Below are positions 59,861-64,000 of a stretch of DNA of 64,000 nt, piece by piece. Numbering within the stretch: the first letter of the stretch is position 1; each line of letters begins with the position of its first letter. The stretch lies in NCBI GenBank assembly GCA_000720375.1, contig JOAA01000020.1, positions 372,001 to 436,000 on the forward strand, written 5' to 3'. The translations under genes and the position numbers were made by a program. This stretch comes from Rhodococcus rhodnii. Lineage in GTDB: Bacteria > Actinomycetota > Actinomycetes > Mycobacteriales > Pseudonocardiaceae. Under the pieces are notes generated by a model. That model was not told where the DNA came from, did not search any database, and saw nothing but the letters and a program-made list of their open reading frames with translations.

Positions 59861-60366
59861 AACCGCACCAACCGGAAGCTGCCAGTCCGCCGGTTGATGT
59901 AAAGGTACGTCGGATAGGCGTCCGGTTCGGCGCACAGCCAATGCTTCCCGCCGGGCGCGACCTGCACCACCAACCGGTCGGCTGGGCCGAGCAACAGGTC
60001 AGCGGCCATCTGCTCGGCCCGGGCTCGATTCACTGGACGTGCCTTCTCCCGGTAGGAGAAAAGCCGCGTCACGTACTCCGCCCACTGACGAGCCTGTGAA
60101 TCGTGGCTGGCCGCCGCCTTGGTCGCGGTCTCCCGCAACGCCCGATAGACCTCCGTCTTGTCCCAGCCGATAGTCCGGCGCGCGTAGTCCGCGAGGATGC
60201 CGGCGCAGTAGTCCTTTTTAGGACAGTCCGGGTCCTGCGCGGCGGAGAGCAGCAGAGGCAGGCCTGCCGGGTCGTGCAGCATCAGGTCTTCGTCCTGATC
60301 GGACAGCCACGCATCGATGTCGGCTGCCCACGCCCGGAAGGCTCGCTCGTCGGGGAACGGCCACAT
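59818..60366 (-). CDS. hypothetical protein, co-transcribed with tetR
   Basis: Protein of 182 aa. The ATG lies four bases after the tetR stop and has GGAGG inside the tetR end, which decides this start over the longer frame. It is Trp- and charge-rich (MWPFPDERAFRAWAADID) with a CPKKDYCAG pair of Cys; I see no membrane segment, signal or known motif. A C-terminal beta-rich part (YLYINRRTGSFRLVRF) looks like a small globular domain. Function unknown. Its 3' end overlaps the convergent marR gene by 43 bp. Confidence 0.7.
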   Translation of the reverse strand: MWPFPDERAFRAWAADIDAWLSDQDEDLMLHDPAGLPLLLSAAQDPDCPKKDYCAGILADYARRTIGWDKTEVYRALRETATKAAASHDSQARQWAEYVTRLFSYREKARPVNRARAEQMAADLLLGPADRLVVQVAPGGKHWLCAEPDAYPTYLYINRRTGSFRLVRFQPLSSLEIAALPS

Positions 60367-60370
60367 GCCG

Positions 60371-61072
60371 TCAGCCTCCGGCGTCCGGCACGGGGGTGGT
60401 GATGATGCCGTTGATGAGCATTCGAAAGCTCCACGACAAGCGCTCCTGCGGTGTACCGCTGAGCAATTGGTCAGCCACAGCGTGCAGTCGTGGATGCGTC
60501 CGACCGTCCACTTCGTGCAGTGCCCGACCCAGCGCATCCCACTCCTGCTCAGTGCGCGACTGCGTCTGAACACGGCCGGAGACCTCGGCCGCGGTCGCGG
60601 TGGCCGACTGCAGCAGTACGTTCACTCCCCACGCCGCCTGCGCCGGTGCCACGCCGCCCTCGTCCAGCAGGGACAGCATCCGCTCCAGCAACCGCAGGTA
60701 GTTCTCCCCGTTCGGCATGACGGCCAAGGCCGCGCGAGCCAGTTCCGGATGCGCGAACAGCACAAAGGTGTACGAGTTGAGCACTCCGACGAGCCGCTCA
60801 CGCCAGTCATCCCCGCTCGCGGCGGTGTCCAGGTCCACCTCGCCGAGCAAGTCGTCCAGCATGGCGGCGTGCAGCTCGTCGGTATTGGCCACGTAGACAT
60901 AGAGCGAGGCCGGCCCGGTGTCCAACTCCTGCGCCAGCCGCCGCATCGTCACCTTCGCCAATCCTTCGGCGCGCAGGATGTCGACAGCCGTTGCCACGAT
61001 CCCGGCGCGAGTCAGCGCAGGTTTGGCCGGCCGCTCGCGTCGGCTGATCGGTTTTCTCGACCGGGGTGGCAT
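60371..61072 (-). CDS. TetR-family repressor
   Basis: Protein of 233 aa. N-terminal helix-turn-helix: GLAKVTMRRLAQELDTGPASLYVYV, preceded by a basic tail (RSRKPISRRERP). The C-terminal half has the size and character of the TetR_C_1 class that binds drugs. The start is four bases after the monooxygenase stop, so the two are one transcript. The nested palindromes at 62246-62275 in front of that operon are a likely operator, giving autoregulation. Release by the substrate of the adjacent monooxygenase is plausible, as for TetR/TetX-like pairs. Confidence 0.88.
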   Translation of the reverse strand: MPPRSRKPISRRERPAKPALTRAGIVATAVDILRAEGLAKVTMRRLAQELDTGPASLYVYVANTDELHAAMLDDLLGEVDLDTAASGDDWRERLVGVLNSYTFVLFAHPELARAALAVMPNGENYLRLLERMLSLLDEGGVAPAQAAWGVNVLLQSATATAAEVSGRVQTQSRTEQEWDALGRALHEVDGRTHPRLHAVADQLLSGTPQERLSWSFRMLINGIITTPVPDAGG

Positions 61073-61076
61073 GGCG

Positions 61077-62207
61077 TCACAAGGTATCAGCGCCGAACTG
61101 GTCAAGCAGTCCGCGCAGCCCGTCGTCACCGAACATCATCGTCAAGCTCGCCGCGGACGCAGCCGCCGACTTCTCGCTGCGCGGGAACAGTTCCTGCTCG
61201 TAGACGTCCAAAGCCTGGTCCCCTGGGTGGTTGACGATGGCAAGGCCGAGCTCGGCGCCGTCGAGCATCGCGAGGTTCGCGCCCTCCCCCGCGAACGGCG
61301 ACATCAAATGCGCGGCATCGCCCAACAACGTGACGCCAGGCGCCCGATCCCACCGATGTCCGACGGGCAACGCGTGGATCCGACGCGGCACGATGGCGCC
61401 GTCGGCGTCGGCCACCAGAGCGCGCAGGGTGTCGTGCCAGTCGTCGAATTGCGCGAGCACAACCTGTTTCGCCGTGACCGGGTCGGTGAAGTCGATGCCG
61501 TCCAACCAGTTTTCGTCGACCTTGAGAGCGGTGTACGTGTGCACGCTGCGGTCGCTCTCGCGGTGAGCAAGGAACCCCTTGTGGTCGCCCAGACTGATGA
61601 AGAAGCCTTCGCCGATCATGGCCGAGCACGCGGGATGCCGGGTGTCGGCGTCCAGCAAATCGGTCTCCACAAACGAAATACCGGTGTACTCGGGCACAGC
61701 GGACGAAAGCAGCGGACGCACCCGCGACCACGCGCCGTCCGCGCCGACGAGCAGGTCTGTCGTGATGGCGGCGCCGTCGGCGAAGGTCACCTCATGGCGT
61801 CCGCCGCCGAGCGGCCGCACACCGATGACTTTCCGGCCCCAGTGCACGATGGAATCCGGCAACGAACGCAGCAGCAGATCACGCAACTGGCCCCGGTCCA
61901 CTTCGGGCCGACCGCCGCTGCCGTCGTCCCGTTCGGAAAAGTGGACCACCCCCTGCGAGTCGACGATCCGAAAAGCCTGGCCACCGGCGTGGATCAGCTC
62001 GCGGAACTCGTCGTGCAGCCCGGCGGCGTGCAGGGCGATCTGGCCCGAGTCCTCGTGGATGTCGAGCATTCCGCCCTGCGTCCGAGCCTCGGCCGACGGC
62101 TCCGCCTCGAAGACGGCGGCGTCGATGCCGTTGACGTGCAGAACGCGGGCAAGGGTGAGGCCGCCAAGGCCTCCGCCGATGATCGCGATGGGATAGTGGC
62201 TGGTCAT
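61077..62207 (-). CDS. FAD-dependent aromatic monooxygenase (TetX/UbiH-like)
   Basis: Protein of 376 aa; ATG with CAGGAG seven bases upstream. The Rossmann motif IAIIGGGLGGLTLARVL is at the N-terminus. DLLVGADGAWSRVRPLL is the DG motif and TLLGDAAHLMSPFAGEGANLA is the GD motif of class A flavoprotein hydroxylases. It lies close to tetracycline-degrading TetX in arrangement and is controlled by a TetR-type gene downstream. It may inactivate an external aromatic compound or antibiotic. It is probably outside the PKS cluster, being separated from it by convergent genes and under a different regulator. Confidence 0.88.
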   Translation of the reverse strand: MTSHYPIAIIGGGLGGLTLARVLHVNGIDAAVFEAEPSAEARTQGGMLDIHEDSGQIALHAAGLHDEFRELIHAGGQAFRIVDSQGVVHFSERDDGSGGRPEVDRGQLRDLLLRSLPDSIVHWGRKVIGVRPLGGGRHEVTFADGAAITTDLLVGADGAWSRVRPLLSSAVPEYTGISFVETDLLDADTRHPACSAMIGEGFFISLGDHKGFLAHRESDRSVHTYTALKVDENWLDGIDFTDPVTAKQVVLAQFDDWHDTLRALVADADGAIVPRRIHALPVGHRWDRAPGVTLLGDAAHLMSPFAGEGANLAMLDGAELGLAIVNHPGDQALDVYEQELFPRSEKSAAASAASLTMMFGDDGLRGLLDQFGADTL

Positions 62208-62245
62208 AGCGGTTCTCCTGTTCTCTGAGGTGGCACGTCGACCAT

Positions 62246-62275
62246 AACGAACATGTTCGTTACGAACAAGTTCGT
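62246..62275. promoter_or_regulatory. nested palindromes, probable TetR operator
   Basis: A perfect 16-bp palindrome AACGAACATGTTCGTT at 62246-62261 abuts an imperfect one, ACGAACAAGTTCGT, at 62262-62275. The junction itself forms a third, TGTTCGT-T-ACGAACA. They sit 39-68 bp before the monooxygenase start. The rest of the 323-bp gap (62208-62530) holds no gene that I see. Confidence 0.75.
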
Positions 62276-62530
62276 GAGGTGCGAGCCACACCGGCCTTCT
62301 TGATGGGTGATGTGGTCCGGCGGCGGGTGGGACCAGCCACGCTCTGCTTGACGCGTACCGATGAGGCCGTCTGAAACCCGGTGTTCCCGCTCTTATCTCG
62401 TGACTCGGCCGAACCAACCAACCAAGACAGGACAGCCGCCGCCGTTGTGACCACCTGTCACAAGCTGTCGCCCCACCCTGTCTTAGCTCCCGACACCGAT
62501 CTGACGAACCCACCGAGACGAGGTCCCACA

Positions 62531-63574
62531 ATGGGCCCCAGTGGCGCTCATGCCATCGACACGTTGGACGATCTCCGCCGCCACCTGCAGTGGGCGATCG
62601 AGCTTGAACACGCGACCATCCCGCCGTACATCTGTGCCCTGTACTCGCTCGATCCCAGCAGAAATGCCGAAGCCGCACAGGTGGTGGGCAGTGTTCTCGC
62701 CGAGGAGATGCTGCACCTGGCGCTGGCCGCGAACCTGCTGAACGCCGTGGGCGGCCAGCCGAAGCTCGACACGCCCGAGCTGCTGCCCGCGTACCCGCAT
62801 CCACTCCCCCACGGCGACCGGTCCGTCCAGGTCCGCCTGGCACCGTTCGGCGCCGAAGCTCTTGAGCTGTTCCTGCAGATCGAGCAGCCCGCGTCGGCGG
62901 ACGCACCGCCGCAGTCGGACGAGTACCAGACGATCGGCCAGTTCTACGCCGCCGTCGAGGCGGGGATTCGCAACTTGTGCGACCAACTCGGCGAGGACGC
63001 CGTCTTCTGCGGTGACCCCGCGCGGCAGATCGGTGAAATGCACATGCGCACCGGCGGTGGCCAGGTCATTCCCGTCCACGACCTGAAGTCCGCGTTGGCC
63101 GCGCTCGCGGAGATCATCGAGCAGGGCGAAGGCGCCGCGCGCACCGAGGTGTGGGACGGCGATCGCGACGTCTTCCACCCTGAGCGGGACGAAGTCGCCC
63201 ACTACTACCGCTTCAAGGAGCTTCAAGTGGGCCGTCGCTACCAAACCGGGGACACGCCGCAGTCCGGTCCGACCGGCGACGAAATCAAGGTCGACCCCGA
63301 CGGTGTCCTGCCCATGCGGCACAACCCGCGCATCACCGATTATCCCGAAGGCCACGAGATACGAGTGGCCCAGGAGAAGTTCAACAGCACCTACTGCCTT
63401 CTGCTCAGCCAGCTGGAACAGGCCTTCAACGGCAGCCCGGCGCAGTTGGGTGCGACCGTCGGCACGATGTACTCGTTGAAAACGCAGGCAATTGCGCTCA
63501 TGCAGATGCCCAACGACGACGAGGAAACAACCGCGGGCCCGACCTTCGACTACGTGCCGCCGGAGCAGCGCTAG
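62531..63574 (+). CDS. ferritin-like VioB-type (iminophenyl-pyruvate dimer synthase domain) protein
   Basis: Protein of 347 aa from the ATG at 62531; an ATG 50 codons earlier has a non-coding-looking lead. The N-terminal ferritin-like domain shows IELEHATIPPYICALYSL and LAEEMLHLALAANLLNAVGG (E-x-x-H pairs of the PF12902 type), and a second part ~100-330 carries HYYRFKEL. In violacein synthesis the equivalent domain of VioB couples indole-pyruvate imines. Most stand-alone homologues have no known reaction. No indole or tryptophan oxidase partner lies next to it, and the flavin amine oxidase of the cluster is 35 kb away. Role unknown. Confidence 0.75.
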   Translation: MGPSGAHAIDTLDDLRRHLQWAIELEHATIPPYICALYSLDPSRNAEAAQVVGSVLAEEMLHLALAANLLNAVGGQPKLDTPELLPAYPHPLPHGDRSVQVRLAPFGAEALELFLQIEQPASADAPPQSDEYQTIGQFYAAVEAGIRNLCDQLGEDAVFCGDPARQIGEMHMRTGGGQVIPVHDLKSALAALAEIIEQGEGAARTEVWDGDRDVFHPERDEVAHYYRFKELQVGRRYQTGDTPQSGPTGDEIKVDPDGVLPMRHNPRITDYPEGHEIRVAQEKFNSTYCLLLSQLEQAFNGSPAQLGATVGTMYSLKTQAIALMQMPNDDEETTAGPTFDYVPPEQR

Positions 63575-63702
63575 GCGAAATAGGTGCGCTGGACGGCACT
63601 TTCACTCGACGCATGACTGTCCACATCGGCCTGTAGGGAGAAGTCCCCAGCCCACCGGGACGAGCTGGACCGGCATCCAGCGACCGACGCGGGCGCAAGC
63701 GG

Positions 63703-63743
63703 GAACCCAGCAGGGAAGCGAAACCGGCTTCCCTGCTGGGTTC
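63703..63743. terminator. 17-bp perfect hairpin between convergent genes
   Basis: Arms 63703-63719 and 63727-63743 are perfect complements around a 7-base loop, between the VioB-like gene and the reductase-like gene. Likely terminates both transcripts. Apart from it, the 206-bp gap is empty. Confidence 0.65.
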
Positions 63744-63780
63744 GCCATGCCGGATGAAGCATCACAGGGCAACCGAGGGA

Positions 63781-64000
63781 CTAGCGGACGACGTCGTAGA
63801 CCAGCTTCTGAATGCCGTTGCGGTACGACTCGCTGTCGACGAGCTTGAGCAGCTGCTTGTCCTTGTCGGTGGCGCTGAACAGCCGCTTGCCCGCGCCGAG
63901 CAGGACCGGGAAGACCAGCAGGTGGTACCGGTCGATCAGGCCGGCGTCGGACAGGTTGCGGTTCAGCGTGGCGCTGCCGTGCACGATGATCGGCCCGCCT
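63781..64000 (-). CDS. RibD C-terminal / dihydrofolate reductase-like protein, 5' part beyond window
   Basis: Only the last ~73 residues are in the window. GGPIIVHGSATL followed by GLIDRYHLLVFPVLLGAGKRLF is the C-terminal signature of the RibD_C/YyaP family (deaminase-reductase fold). These small stand-alone proteins usually span ~180-200 aa and have poorly known reductase roles. The gene points toward the VioB-like gene and ends after a perfect hairpin. No connection to the PKS cluster is evident. Confidence 0.85.
   Translation of the reverse strand, partial: GGPIIVHGSATLNRNLSDAGLIDRYHLLVFPVLLGAGKRLFSATDKDKQLLKLVDSESYRNGIQKLVYDVVR

Noticed and set aside
62356..62385. CGATGAGGCCGTCTGAAAC resembles a hammerhead ribozyme core
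   Set aside because: The invariant U of CUGAUGA is C, and the bases between the two core boxes do not form stem II.
1..64000. CRISPR arrays, tRNA or rRNA genes, insertion sequences
   Set aside because: I looked for regular repeat-spacer spacing, cloverleaf-like stretches and transposase motifs with terminal repeats, and found none.

Overview
High-GC actinomycete DNA: strongly GC-biased third codon positions, GTG/TTG starts, giant modular PKS genes, a LAL regulator and mycobacterial-type fatty acyl-AMP ligases. The genus cannot be fixed from sequence. About 59 of the 64 kb look like one type I polyketide cluster, open at the left edge. The right 4 kb look like unrelated chromosomal genes.

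Layout. 1-11922 (minus): a discrete acyltransferase, then PKS A, which starts with a lone ACP and continues past the left edge (ACP; KS-AT-DH-KR-ACP; KS-AT-KR-ACP; KS...). 12042-19290: a GT39 membrane glycosyltransferase, a P450, an ABC exporter pair, a small lipoprotein and a DUF418 membrane protein. 19347-23316 (minus): an acyl-CoA carboxylase beta subunit and a secreted penicillin-acylase-type amidase. 23676-25731 (plus): a fatty acyl-AMP ligase (FAAL1) and a TrmO-like protein. 25983-28456 (minus): an amidase and a flavin 2-monooxygenase resembling the lysine pair DavA/DavB. 28654-33425: a LAL regulator and a divergent adenylate-forming ligase. 33645-50425 (minus): PKS B, which starts with AT-KR(dead)-ACP without a KS, and PKS C, which ends in a thioesterase. 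50601-59279 (plus): a tightly coupled ten-gene operon of P450, KAS III, ACP, KAS II, FAAL2, acyl-ACP desaturase-like diiron protein, hotdog thioesterase, second ACP, cyclopropane-synthase-type methyltransferase and second diiron protein.

How the parts may work together (inference). The 2-monooxygenase and amidase would turn a basic amino acid into an omega-amino or omega-guanidino acid. A ligase activates it, the discrete acyltransferase places it on the N-terminal ACP of PKS A, and the chain ends on PKS C. This is the starter logic of arginine-primed macrolactones such as azalomycin F or desertomycin. The right-hand operon has no role in that scheme. It looks like a dedicated carrier-protein line that activates, elongates, desaturates and C-methylates (or cyclopropanates) an acyl chain. 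A secreted amidase in the cluster suggests that an N-acyl cap may be added and later removed outside the cell.

Regulation. TAGGGG half-sites, often extended to TAGGGGTTG and often paired, lie in six intergenic regions beside biosynthetic transcripts. They are absent from the ABC/lipoprotein promoter and, as far as I could see, from the right flank. The LAL regulator is the obvious candidate to bind them. The right flank carries a TetR gene whose own operon is preceded by a triple nested palindrome. Perfect hairpins separate nearly every convergent gene pair.
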